64,000 bases of DNA from NCBI RefSeq assembly GCF_003260125.1, contig NZ_QHKO01000001.1, positions 762,914 through 826,913 of the forward strand, written 5' to 3'. Of this stretch, positions 1 through 7,646 are shown one piece after another. The stretch's first letter is position 1. Each line of letters opens with the position of its first letter. The position numbers and the translations under genes were made by a program. The notes beneath the pieces were generated by a model, which saw nothing but the letters and a program-made list of their open reading frames with translations, made no database searches and was not told where the DNA came from. This DNA is from Lujinxingia litoralis (GTDB taxonomy: Bacteria > Myxococcota_A > Bradymonadia > Bradymonadales > Bradymonadaceae).

Positions 1-777
1 GTGGTGCTGCGCGTGGATAGCCCGGGCGGCAGTGCTCGGGCCAGTGACCTGATCTATCGCGAGGTACGAGCCCTCGCGCGTACCAAGCCCGTGATCGCCT
101 CCATGGGCAACGTCGCCGCCAGCGGTGGGTACTACGTGGCAGCGGGCGCCGACGAAATCTTCGCCACCCCCAACACATTGACCGGTTCGGTGGGCATCTT
201 TGCCGGCAAGTTCAACGTCGAACGCCTCGCTCAGCGCGCCGGGGTGACCTCGACTCCGGTGCAACGCGGTGCCCGCGCCGGGGTCTTCTCCCTGTGGCGC
301 GGCTGGAGTGACGACGAAATCGACGGCGTCTCCGAAACGATGAGCTACCTCTACCAGCTCTTCTTAACCCAGGCCGCTGAACGCCGCCCGCTCAGCGCCG
401 ACGAGCTCGACAAGGTCGCGCGCGGACGTGTATGGACCGGCACGGCCGCCCGTGAAGCCCGACTCGTGGACACCCTCGGTGGCCTGCTCGACGCGATTCG
501 TCGCGCCGAAGACCTGGCCGGACTTCGCACCGACCAGGTCGATATCGTCACCCGACTCGCACCGACCGGCCTGACTTCCATGATGGGTTTCCGAGCCTGG
601 CTCGGCGCCTTCATCGCCGGAAACAGCCCCCGGTCGCCGCATCGCCTGGTTGACGCCCTTCCCCCGGGCGCGCTGCGTCAAACCCTGGAAACTCTGGAAA
701 CCCGCGCACTCTGGCCCCTCTATTTCGAGCAGGGACAGGCGCTGATGCTGCCCCTCTACCCCATTGAGTTACGCTGA
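1..777 (+). CDS. sppA: Signal peptide peptidase SppA, S49 family (5' truncated by window edge)
   Basis: This is the C-terminal part of an S49 peptidase that degrades signal peptides left in the cytoplasmic membrane. The visible 258 residues open inside the conserved block LRVDSPGGS and reach the nucleophile motif NVAASGGYYVA, with Ser at about visible residue 41. A TLTGSVGIF block that typically follows the active site comes next. The general-base lysine of long SppA enzymes lies in the N-terminal half, outside the window, so activity cannot be fully judged. The first codon here (GTG) is an interior codon, not the start. A MiaE-like gene begins 7 nt downstream, so the two probably share a transcript. 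Confidence 0.92.
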   Translation: MVLRVDSPGGSARASDLIYREVRALARTKPVIASMGNVAASGGYYVAAGADEIFATPNTLTGSVGIFAGKFNVERLAQRAGVTSTPVQRGARAGVFSLWRGWSDDEIDGVSETMSYLYQLFLTQAAERRPLSADELDKVARGRVWTGTAAREARLVDTLGGLLDAIRRAEDLAGLRTDQVDIVTRLAPTGLTSMMGFRAWLGAFIAGNSPRSPHRLVDALPPGALRQTLETLETRALWPLYFEQGQALMLPLYPIELR

Positions 778-784
778 GCCTCCT

Positions 785-1393
785 ATGAATGCCCCTGCCC
801 CACTCTCTCGCCAGATGCTCAACCTGGCCGAGCCTACCGATGATGGCTGGTTTGATCGCGTACGCGACCACCTCGACACCATCCTCATCGACCATGCCCA
901 CCTTGAAAAACGCGCGGCGTCGACCGCGCTGAGCATGATCTTTCGCTACACTGGCCGCGCGGGCCTGGCACGCCAGCTCAGCGCCGTGGTCCAGGAAGAG
1001 ATGGACCACTTCTCGCGCATGCTCGACGTTCTGGAAACCCGGGGCGTGGAGCTCATTCGCCTGGAGCCCGCTCCTTACGCCTCCAGGCTCGTCAAGGCCG
1101 TCCGCCCCCAGGAGCCCTACACCTTCATGGATAAACTCCTGGTCGCCGGGCTGATCGAGGCGCGCAGCTGCGAGCGCTTTGCCATCTTAAGTGAAAACGT
1201 CGAGGACCCGGAGTTGGCCGCATTCTACCGCGAACTCTTCGAAACTGAGGCGATGCACTACACGCTCTACACCAACCTGGCCCGGGATCATTTTTCAAAG
1301 GAAGAGGTCAAGGAACGGCTGCTGGAGTTGGCAAAAATCGAGGTCGAGGCCCTGCGTGCCGGCGGCAGCATCCCCCGGCTGCACTCGTTCTAA
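785..1393 (+). CDS. miaE: tRNA-(ms2io6A37) hydroxylase MiaE-like di-iron protein
   Basis: Members of this family are non-heme di-iron enzymes that hydroxylate the isopentenyl group of ms2i6A37 in tRNA using O2. The 202-residue protein shows the family's carboxylate/histidine pattern: an LEKRAAST helix, EEMDHF (ExxH), LIEARSCERF, and ETEAMHY (second ExxH). The block DHAHLEKRAASTAL is very characteristic. ATG at 785, 7 nt after the sppA stop, is preferred. A TTG at 764 would overlap sppA and add seven unconserved residues. Length is close to short MiaE proteins. A hairpin at 1423-1451 ends the unit. Confidence 0.88.
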   Translation: MNAPAPLSRQMLNLAEPTDDGWFDRVRDHLDTILIDHAHLEKRAASTALSMIFRYTGRAGLARQLSAVVQEEMDHFSRMLDVLETRGVELIRLEPAPYASRLVKAVRPQEPYTFMDKLLVAGLIEARSCERFAILSENVEDPELAAFYRELFETEAMHYTLYTNLARDHFSKEEVKERLLELAKIEVEALRAGGSIPRLHSF

Positions 1394-1422
1394 CTCGCCA
1401 GGCATCAACGCCCCAACGCAAC

Positions 1423-1451
1423 GAAGCCGCCCCGTGTTCCGGGGCGGCTTC
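1423..1451. terminator. Hairpin between convergent genes, probably bidirectional terminator
   Basis: A perfect 12-bp stem (1423-1434 pairs with 1440-1451) carries a 5-nt loop and is almost all G/C. It lies in the 89-nt gap between the plus-strand MiaE-like gene and the minus-strand small exported protein. Only short, interrupted T runs follow on either side, so factor-independent efficiency is uncertain. Confidence 0.7.
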
Positions 1452-1482
1452 CGTCGTTCTACGTTCTGAAAATCTGTGGCGC

Positions 1483-1956
1483 TTATTGCTTTTGACCGTC
1501 CTTGTAGACGGCCGCAGCCTGGGAGGAGAACACCGTAAAGGTGTTGTCATTGAGCTTGTTGCGCAGCTGCATATACGCGGGCGCTTCATTCTCCACGACC
1601 AACTCGCCGGTGAGCACATGCCCGTTGTTGAGCACGATCTGATCCAGGCCTTCCAGCCCTGCAGGCTCACTTCCTCCCTTCCAGCTTACCGCACTCACCT
1701 CAGTGGTGGGCACGGTACGAATCTCCCCAAAGCGCTCCACCGTATAGAAGTCGCCGTTGATCGCGACCACGTTCCCCCGAACCTCCTGCCCGCTGGTCAA
1801 CTCGATCACATCAAAGGAGGTCGAAGCGCACGAAGGACACACCGAGCTGACATCGCTCCAATCCTGGAAGCGGTAATCCTGTGCGGAGGCCACCGAGGCC
1901 AGCAGAAACACCGTAAGAGCTACCCACGAAAACAGCGCGCCACGAACCTGCGACAT
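1483..1956 (-). CDS. Small exported protein with CxxC and a duplicated beta motif
   Basis: Function not recognised. The start at 1956 is chosen because AAGGAGAG lies 5-6 nt upstream; an in-frame ATG at 1977 lies before that site. The 157-residue product has a Sec signal peptide (hydrophobic VALTVFLLASVASA, likely cut near residue 25). A CPSC motif follows in the mature N-terminus. Two similar segments come next: one beginning VIELTSGQEVRGNVV and one beginning QIVLNNGHVLTGELV. Each reads as a short beta-rich unit of roughly 45 residues, so the mature protein looks like an internal duplication. It is likely periplasmic. The CxxC could bind metal or cycle as a disulfide; nothing in context decides this. 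Confidence 0.7.
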   Translation of the reverse strand: MSQVRGALFSWVALTVFLLASVASAQDYRFQDWSDVSSVCPSCASTSFDVIELTSGQEVRGNVVAINGDFYTVERFGEIRTVPTTEVSAVSWKGGSEPAGLEGLDQIVLNNGHVLTGELVVENEAPAYMQLRNKLNDNTFTVFSSQAAAVYKDGQKQ

Positions 1957-2054
1957 AACTCTCTCCTTAGACACCAACCAACGACAGACGTTGCTTCAAG
2001 CAGTGCCACTGGTCTTACCACCGCCACGAAGCTCGGGCAAGCCAGCCACAGAGA

Positions 2055-2090
2055 CAAAGAGGGCGCTGGCTATGGCCAGCGCCCTCTTTG
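2055..2090 (-). terminator. Perfect 16-bp hairpin after tRNA-Leu
   Basis: Positions 2055-2070 pair perfectly with 2075-2090 around a 4-nt loop. The hairpin begins 9 nt beyond the tRNA 3' end on the minus strand and is followed there by a T-rich stretch with interruptions. Position and strength fit a tRNA transcript terminator, or a 3' processing signal. Confidence 0.75.
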
Positions 2091-2098
2091 TTGCTTGA

Positions 2099-2182
2099 TA
2101 CCGGAGGCGGGACTTGAACCCGCACGACCTCACGGCCAACGGATTTTGAATCCGCCGCGTCTACCGATTCCGCCACTCCGGC
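2099..2182 (-). tRNA. tRNA-Leu (anticodon CAA)
   Basis: Read on the minus strand the gene starts GCCGGAGTGGCGGAATCGGT, a typical class II leucine 5' end. The anticodon stem GCGGA/TCCGT encloses loop TTCAAAA, giving anticodon CAA. A long variable arm follows, then GGTTCAAGTCC in the T arm, and the acceptor strand CTCCGGT pairs with GCCGGAG with one G-U. The discriminator base is A, as expected for tRNA-Leu. CCA is not encoded. It reads UUG codons. Confidence 0.95.
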
Positions 2183-2213
2183 GTGGATATCGCCCTGAGG
2201 CGAAGTGCGCTCT

Positions 2214-2242
2214 TATCTAGAGCAGACCGGTGCAACTCGCAA
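2214..2242 (-). promoter_or_regulatory. Sigma70-type promoter for tRNA-Leu
   Basis: On the minus strand a TTGCGA -35 hexamer (2237-2242) and a TAGATA -10 hexamer (2214-2219) are separated by exactly 17 nt. The -10 ends about 31 nt before the mature tRNA 5' end, leaving a short leader to be removed by RNase P. Confidence 0.55.
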
Positions 2243-2385
2243 GCTCATTCTTCGATTTCTTTGGTGAAGTTGCCCGTCAAGGGCGAGGCAGGTTGCATCC
2301 GCTTATGTAGAAAGTTAAGGGTTGTCAGGGATCTGCGCAAGCCTAAAGTCGATCAAAAACCACTCCCGAAGCGATTTTATTCCCC

Positions 2386-3288
2386 CTACCCCTGCACCCA
2401 GCGCCCATGAAGACGCGGAGCATCCGGATCCGGACTTCCCGTGTCGAGCACATAGAGCTCGAGCATATCGCCACTGGCCAGAAGCGCCCCGGCGACCTCC
2501 TCGGCCGGGGCAAACTCCACCTCGTCCGCCCAGTCCATGGAACGCTCAAAGCGCGCCTTCGGCGTATCGAAGAGTCCGTAGACCTCAGTGGCCCTCACCA
2601 TCAGTGCCTCCAGCGCACCGGCGAGCGCGTCGGACGCCAGCCTCACCCGGGCGCCCGCCCGGGTGAGCGCCGCGGCTCCGGCGACGCCCTCCTCTCCCAA
2701 CTTCTCCAGAGAGGTTGCTGAGACCAGCTCAGGGCTGATCTGCCGGGCGCTCACCCGTCGCGCCAGACAGAGCCCGACCTCGGCACGGTAACGCAGCTGA
2801 TGAGCAATCGTAGATAACGTCTGTGCGGCCTGTTCCCCCCCGAGCAAGGACTCGGGAAGCTGCGGCAGATGCTCCAGCAGCGTCGCGCTCCAGGGGCCGC
2901 GCTCCACGACGCAGCGCCCGCGATCGCAGGCGCCCACGCCTGCGGCCGGATGAAGCACGACCTCTTCGGCGGCAATCGCCAACATTGCCCCGACGCCACT
3001 CACTTCGCCGGGGAGTACGACCCTGAACGCGACCTCCAGATGCTCCAGCGTCCGCATCAGGGTCTCCGCAAAGCGCACCTGACCACCGTGGGCCGCGATG
3101 ACCAGCGCCGCCTCGGCAAACGACTCCTCTCGATGACGCCTCAGAAGCTGACGCGCCAGGCGTTCGCCGGCCTCCCCATCAAGGTCAACAGCGTATTCGC
3201 CGGCAGAACTGGCCAACATCACAAAAACCGGGCACCCCAGCTCCTTTTCCAGCCGCTGGATCGGCCCCTGAAGACGCGCGGGATTCAT
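2386..3288 (-). CDS. ClpP/SDH-fold serine protease-like protein, last gene of the tol-pal cluster
   Basis: This 300-residue protein has no signal peptide. Its middle carries an AAHGG block near residues 65-69 and EVSGVGAMLAIAAEEVVLHP near 95-114. The arrangement resembles the ClpP/crotonase-fold serine dehydrogenase proteinase (SDH/S49-like) family, in which the Ser of MSAGT is the nucleophile. Ser97 is the corresponding candidate. The C-terminal third is less recognisable. Its ATG overlaps the pal stop in an ATGA, so translation is coupled to pal. Tol-Pal operons usually end with cpoB; no TPR CpoB-type gene is present in this slot. Substrate and location are unknown. A non-catalytic ClpP-fold role is possible. 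Confidence 0.6.
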   Translation of the reverse strand: MNPARLQGPIQRLEKELGCPVFVMLASSAGEYAVDLDGEAGERLARQLLRRHREESFAEAALVIAAHGGQVRFAETLMRTLEHLEVAFRVVLPGEVSGVGAMLAIAAEEVVLHPAAGVGACDRGRCVVERGPWSATLLEHLPQLPESLLGGEQAAQTLSTIAHQLRYRAEVGLCLARRVSARQISPELVSATSLEKLGEEGVAGAAALTRAGARVRLASDALAGALEALMVRATEVYGLFDTPKARFERSMDWADEVEFAPAEEVAGALLASGDMLELYVLDTGSPDPDAPRLHGRWVQG

Positions 3289-4001
3289 CGCGGAATGAAC
3301 TCCACGCGGCGGTTGCGGGAGAAATCCCCTTCGGACTGCCCGAACGCCACCGGTTTCTCTTCGCCATAGGAGAGCGTACGCAGTCGCTCGCCATCCACCC
3401 CACGCTGAATCATGAAGTCACGCACGAAGCGCGCGCGCCGCTCCCCCAGGGCCACATTGAACTCCGAGGTGCCGCGATCATCGGTATGCCCTTCCAGCAA
3501 CACGACCACATCGGGGTTCTGACGCAACCAGCCCAGGTTCGTCTCCAACGCCTGACGCGAAGCCTCAGAGATCTCCGCGCTGTTATAAGGGAAATAGACC
3601 GTGGTCAGCTTAAGCTCCTCTTGAGGCTCGCGCTCCTCCCTCGTCTCCTCCACCGACGAGCTACCTCCTTCGGCGGCTCGCCGCGCCGCTTCGAGTCGAC
3701 GCTGGCAATCCTCCCAGGTCTCGTCGGCCTGCTGCTGGGCCTCCCGTGCCAGACGCTCGGCGGCCCGGGCTTTTCGCTCCGCCGCCTCGAACTCCTCGGC
3801 CTCCACATGGGCTCGGGCCTCGGCCAAAAGCGCCTCGGCTGCCGCAAACTTCTCACCCGCACAATCTTTACGCCCCTCGGCAGCCAGCACCGCAGCTTCG
3901 GCCGCATCCAACGCTTCCTGCGGAGGCTTAGGACAGCCCGTCAGCCCGACAAGCAGCGCGGCCACCACGGACACACGCCCCAAAGACTTCATCGCTCCCA
4001 T
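3285..4001 (-). CDS. pal: Peptidoglycan-associated lipoprotein Pal
   Basis: Pal anchors the outer membrane to peptidoglycan and is recruited to the division site by the Tol system. The protein has a lipoprotein signal with LTGC (lipidated Cys23 counted from this start). An Ala/Glu-rich helical stretch of about 100 residues follows, longer than in enterobacterial Pal, and then an OmpA-C domain. That domain carries VYFPYNSAEI, LEGHTDDRGTSEFNVALGERR and LSYGEEKP, including the diaminopimelate-binding Asp/Arg block. Two starts are possible: 4001, with GGAGG 4 nt upstream, or 3992, which forms an ATGA overlap with the tolB stop. The downstream ClpP-fold gene is also ATGA-coupled. Confidence 0.93.
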   Translation of the reverse strand: MGAMKSLGRVSVVAALLVGLTGCPKPPQEALDAAEAAVLAAEGRKDCAGEKFAAAEALLAEARAHVEAEEFEAAERKARAAERLAREAQQQADETWEDCQRRLEAARRAAEGGSSSVEETREEREPQEELKLTTVYFPYNSAEISEASRQALETNLGWLRQNPDVVVLLEGHTDDRGTSEFNVALGERRARFVRDFMIQRGVDGERLRTLSYGEEKPVAFGQSEGDFSRNRRVEFIPR

Positions 4002-5368
4002 GCCGCCTCCTCATATCCCGAGCCCTCTTCGGTCAAGAGCTTCTGCACCATGCCATCGGCGCTCATTAACCACAGCCGCTTACCCCGCCCCCCACGGTCA
4101 CTGGTAAACAGGATGTACCGACCGTCAGGGCTGTAGCTCGGCTCAAAATTGTTGCCCTGGTCCTGCGTCAGACGCTCAATATTTCCTTGAAGATCCACGG
4201 CAAAGATATCGTAACGATTGCGTTCATCCCGACCGCTGAACACGATCCGATCGCCGCGCGGGGACCACTCTGGAGTCGTGTTGTACGTGCCCTGGAAGGT
4301 CAACCGCCGCTGCTCACTCCCGTCCGCGTTCATCAGATAGATATGCGCTCCGCCCGAACGCCCCGAAACAAACGCGATGCGGCTGCAATCAGGGCTCCAG
4401 GTCGGAGAGACATCAATGGCCCAGTGATCGGTCAGGCGCTGAACGACCGCACCGTCATCCGGGTTGATGAGGTACACATCGGTGTTGTCACCGCCCAGCG
4501 AGAGGGTCAGCGCGAGCTTTCCTCCACAATAGGCCGCGCCGCTGTTCTGGCCGCTGCGGCTGGAGAGCTTCGAGACCCGGCCGTTGCGCCAGACCCACAG
4601 GTCGGGGTTCTGATCCTGATAGCTGGTGTAATAGACCGCCCCGCCAGGCCCAAACGAAGGCAAGAGATTGATGGCGTTGTTGCGGGTGATCCGCTGCACA
4701 CCACTGCCATCAATATTCATCACATACACATGCTTGGCCCCCGAGCGATCCCGGCGCGCATACGCGATGCGCGACCCAAAGAAGCCCGGCTCGCCGGTGT
4801 AGTGAGCGATGACCGCATTAATAAATGCGTTGACCTGCGCCTGCACCTCATCCGGGCTCACCGTGGTGGCCGACCAACTCAGCGAGACCTGGCGCCCCTG
4901 GTCGACCGAGAAAAGACGCAGATCCAGCGCAATCTGGTCGCCCTCGGCCCGGACCGAACTCTTGATGAGCCCCTGGGCCCCGACGTTCATCCAGTTGGAA
5001 AAACTGATATCCGCGGCGGCCAGCCCCTCGGTGTGGGTATCAAAGTAGAAGCTATCGACCGGCAACACACGGAAGTAGCCCGAGAGGTCGAGGTTGCGGC
5101 GCAAGGTCTGTGCAACCTGTCGAGCCAACTCCGGATCGGCCCCTCCCCTCGCCAGCGTGTCGGGCACGGCCATCGGCAAGAGCGTGCGGCGAGCCTCCCC
5201 GCTGACCTCGATCTCGATTCCAGAGAGGTTGCCATTGGCGGGCTCCGCGGAGGCCTCACTCTCCTGAGCGGTCGCCGAGAACGCCAGGCCCGAGAGCCCC
5301 AACCAGGCCAACGCTGCAAGCGCTCGGGGAGATCTCAGGCCACGCGTGTTACTCCATTGTCTACGCAT
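3989..5368 (-). CDS. tolB: Tol-Pal system protein TolB
   Basis: TolB is the periplasmic beta-propeller that cycles between Pal and TolA. The 459-residue protein has a signal peptide ending near SATAQ and an N-terminal TolB alpha/beta domain (about 50-190, including RRNLDLSGYFRVL). Six WD40-like PD40 blades follow, with repeats such as VYVMNIDGSGVQRIT, PTWSPDCSRIAFVS, IYLMNADGSEQRRLT and PSYSPDGRYILFTS. Length is close to typical TolB. It ends 4 nt into pal and starts 19 nt after the tolA-like gene. The cluster order tolQ-R-A-B-pal is the canonical one. Confidence 0.95.
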   Translation of the reverse strand: MRRQWSNTRGLRSPRALAALAWLGLSGLAFSATAQESEASAEPANGNLSGIEIEVSGEARRTLLPMAVPDTLARGGADPELARQVAQTLRRNLDLSGYFRVLPVDSFYFDTHTEGLAAADISFSNWMNVGAQGLIKSSVRAEGDQIALDLRLFSVDQGRQVSLSWSATTVSPDEVQAQVNAFINAVIAHYTGEPGFFGSRIAYARRDRSGAKHVYVMNIDGSGVQRITRNNAINLLPSFGPGGAVYYTSYQDQNPDLWVWRNGRVSKLSSRSGQNSGAAYCGGKLALTLSLGGDNTDVYLINPDDGAVVQRLTDHWAIDVSPTWSPDCSRIAFVSGRSGGAHIYLMNADGSEQRRLTFQGTYNTTPEWSPRGDRIVFSGRDERNRYDIFAVDLQGNIERLTQDQGNNFEPSYSPDGRYILFTSDRGGRGKRLWLMSADGMVQKLLTEEGSGYEEAAWER

Positions 5369-5387
5369 CTTCAGTCCCTCACTGGGG

Positions 5388-6239
5388 TCAACGTGCGGTG
5401 GTATCCCACCGCGTCAGCAAGAGCCCCTCACGGAGCACCTCGCGTCGAACATCATCTTGGTCCGGCAGCGGCAGCTTGCGCCCCCCGTACTGGGCATGGA
5501 ACTGACGGATGGCGCGATCGATGCTGGCGTCAAATTGCTCATTACCACTGCGGGCTCGGAAGGCATGGCTGACAATCGCCCCGCTCTCCGAGAGTCTCAC
5601 GTAGACCTGCACTTTTCCGGCCAGGTTACCCAGCTCAGCATCATTTAACGTGGTGGGCACCGACCATACCCGCAAGATCTCCTGGAGGAGCCGGGCCTGA
5701 TAGGTGCGCATCATGCTCGCAAAGGCCGCATCAGACACCGTACCGCCGGCAACCCCATCCGGGCTGCCTTCCGGGGTATCATCGTTGTATGGGCGGTCCG
5801 GGTTGCTCAGCGCACTGAGCGCCGCCTGACGGCGTCGTTCACGTTCCTCGCGCTCTTTGCGTTCTTGCTCCTGCCGCTCACGCTCCCGCTCTTCTTCGCG
5901 TTGGCGCTCCGCCTGCAAGTTGACCTGGTTCTCTTCAGGCTCGGGCGGCGGCTGCGTCTCATCAGGGAGCTCCACCGAGGGCTCCGGTGTCGGTGCCGCG
6001 GGCTCGGGATTGGCGATCCGCGGCAAAGCCGCCTCCTCGCGCTCCTCCCCCAGAGCCAGCAGCTCCACGTTATCAAAGACCAACTCCAGCCGCTCGGGCT
6101 CCTCCGGCGTCAGCGTGGAAGCCCACCACACGCTGAACGCAATGATCCCGTGCAGGGCCAGCGTCAACGCAATGCCCGCGCCTATCTCTACCGGCCCACC
6201 GGTACCGGTCCCTAATGGCTTTGCTCGTGCGTTCGTCAC
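5388..6239 (-). CDS. tolA: TolA-like energy transducer (TonB/TolA C-terminal domain)
   Basis: TolA links the TolQR proton-driven motor to TolB and Pal. The 283-residue protein has one transmembrane helix near residues 20-42 and a Pro/Glu-rich linker. A strongly charged Glu/Arg/Gln coiled-coil stretch (about 108-140) and a C-terminal TonB/TolA-type domain (about 170-275) follow. The domain has KVQVYVRLSESGAIVSHAF followed by FDASIDRAIRQF. The central helical region is much shorter than in E. coli TolA. The start is GTG at 6239, overlapping the tolR stop (GTGA), which supports translational coupling and assignment to TolA over a general TonB. Confidence 0.88.
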   Translation of the reverse strand: MTNARAKPLGTGTGGPVEIGAGIALTLALHGIIAFSVWWASTLTPEEPERLELVFDNVELLALGEEREEAALPRIANPEPAAPTPEPSVELPDETQPPPEPEENQVNLQAERQREEERERERQEQERKEREERERRRQAALSALSNPDRPYNDDTPEGSPDGVAGGTVSDAAFASMMRTYQARLLQEILRVWSVPTTLNDAELGNLAGKVQVYVRLSESGAIVSHAFRARSGNEQFDASIDRAIRQFHAQYGGRKLPLPDQDDVRREVLREGLLLTRWDTTAR

Positions 6240-6739
6240 TGCGGCTCGGCCTTTCGATACTCAGGATTGGTCACCATGCCCACATTCGAGACGCCGGCCA
6301 GGCGGATGCGATTCATCGACCCGACCACAAAGCCGTAGGGAATGTCCGGATGCCCCAGAAGATAGAGCCGACCGTCGTCCTGAAGCTTCTGATTCGACTC
6401 GATCTTGGCCTGAAGCTCATCGAAACAGGGCTCAAAGCGCTCCGGGGAACTCTCCTGAAGAGCCGCTCCACAATCCACCAGGACGCTATCCCCGATGAGG
6501 ACCTGAAGCTCCTGATTAATCTCTAAAATGATCTGTTCGCTCTCTTCGAGGTTCACGCGGCTTTCGTTGTCGCGAGTGACCGGCAGGTCCATCTCGACTT
6601 CGCGCTTCTCGTCATCCTGCTCAATCAGCGGTGTGGTCACCATAAAGATGACCAGAAGCACCAGCATCACATCGACCAGCGGCGTGACATTGATCTCGGA
6701 GAGCACCGTCCCCCCACCCGATGAGGAGCTCATAGCCAT
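6236..6739 (-). CDS. tolR: TolR/ExbD family biopolymer transport protein
   Basis: TolR forms the proton channel with TolQ. The 167-residue protein has the diagnostic transmembrane block INVTPLVDVMLVLLVIFMVT near residues 17-36, with the conserved proton-carrying Asp at about residue 23. A periplasmic domain of about 120 residues follows. It is slightly longer than typical TolR and contains two Cys (VDCGA and EPCFDEL) that might form a disulfide. The gene starts 21 nt after tolQ and is GTGA-coupled to the tolA-like gene. Confidence 0.93.
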   Translation of the reverse strand: MAMSSSSGGGTVLSEINVTPLVDVMLVLLVIFMVTTPLIEQDDEKREVEMDLPVTRDNESRVNLEESEQIILEINQELQVLIGDSVLVDCGAALQESSPERFEPCFDELQAKIESNQKLQDDGRLYLLGHPDIPYGFVVGSMNRIRLAGVSNVGMVTNPEYRKAEPQ

Positions 6740-6760
6740 GGGCTGTCCCTGGGAAGAGGT

Positions 6761-7492
6761 TTACTTAAAGAAGTGACGCTTCACGATGTTGAGAAAGTCC
6801 GATGAGAAGTTATCCATCTCACCGCCCAACACCTTGATCTTGTTAACAAAGAGGTTATACGCAACGACCGCCGGGATGGCGGCAAAGAGCCCGGCCGCCG
6901 TCACGATCAACGCCTCGGCAATCGGCTGCCCGACCACGTCAATCCCGGCTGCGCCCTCCGAACTGATCTGCAGGAAGGCCACCATGATGCCCCACACCGT
7001 ACCGAAGAGCCCGATGAAGGGAGAGGTCGACCCCACCGTCGCCAGGAAGGGAACGAGCTTCTCCAGCTCGGTCATCTCCGTGCGCGACGCTCGGCGCAAC
7101 GCACGCTCCACGTTCTCTATGTCGCCAAGCTGCTGGCGCATAGACTCAGCCCCACCCACTTCCCCCGCACTTTTGAGCTTGGAGAGTTCGATGTAGCCAG
7201 CTTTAAACACCCGGCTAACCGGCGCCCGCGGAAACTCTTCGGAGGACTGGTAGATCGCGTCCAGGCGTTTGGACTGCCAGAACACATCCATGAAGTTCTG
7301 CGACTCGGCCTGCGCCCGTCGAAAGTAAAGGGTCTTATAGCCAATGATGTACCAGGACACGACGCTGAGAACCATCAAGAGCACCAGAATGGCCGTGACG
7401 ACGGCATCGGCGTCCATCACGATCTCAATGACACTCTTGTGGCCGGCAGCGGCCTCGGCCAAAAGCGGCGACGTCAGGAGGTTTGCGAGCAT
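6761..7492 (-). CDS. tolQ: TolQ/ExbB family proton channel protein
   Basis: TolQ is the main membrane subunit of the Tol motor. The start at 7492 gives MLANLLTSPLL and has AGGAG 7 nt upstream; a longer frame to 7540 has no such site. The 243-residue protein has three transmembrane segments: VVTAILVLLMVLSVVSWYII, a second after ATVGSTSPFIGLFGTVWGIM, and a third, EALIVTAAGLFAAIPAVVAY. The GLFGTVWGIM and EALxxTAAGLxxAIPA blocks are family signatures. As first gene of the tol set it probably carries the promoter in the 154-nt gap upstream. Confidence 0.94.
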   Translation of the reverse strand: MLANLLTSPLLAEAAAGHKSVIEIVMDADAVVTAILVLLMVLSVVSWYIIGYKTLYFRRAQAESQNFMDVFWQSKRLDAIYQSSEEFPRAPVSRVFKAGYIELSKLKSAGEVGGAESMRQQLGDIENVERALRRASRTEMTELEKLVPFLATVGSTSPFIGLFGTVWGIMVAFLQISSEGAAGIDVVGQPIAEALIVTAAGLFAAIPAVVAYNLFVNKIKVLGGEMDNFSSDFLNIVKRHFFK

Positions 7493-7616
7493 GCAATGCT
7501 CCTCGCGGGCAGAGGTTGCAGATGGTGTAAAAGGCCCCACCGAAGCGCTTCAGCGGCCACATGGGGAGCCTGTCTCAAGGCTCTCTGGGGTATCACGAGC
7601 TGCCAAAGACTGGCAA

Positions 7617-7632
7617 CGCGCTTGAAAGCGCG
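7617..7632 (-). terminator. Possible weak terminator after the barrel-like gene
   Basis: A perfect inverted repeat (7617-7623 with 7626-7632) lies 15 nt past the stop of the upstream minus-strand gene, in the 154-nt gap before tolQ. No clear U tract follows. It may separate the lipoprotein/barrel pair from the tol operon or only modulate read-through. Confidence 0.3.
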
Positions 7633-7646
7633 AGCGCCCCCTGGCT

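Noticed and set aside
2323..2666. Plus-strand frames opposite the ClpP-fold gene (for example 2407-2721)
   Set aside because: Arg/Pro-rich shadows of the minus-strand gene with no start signals.
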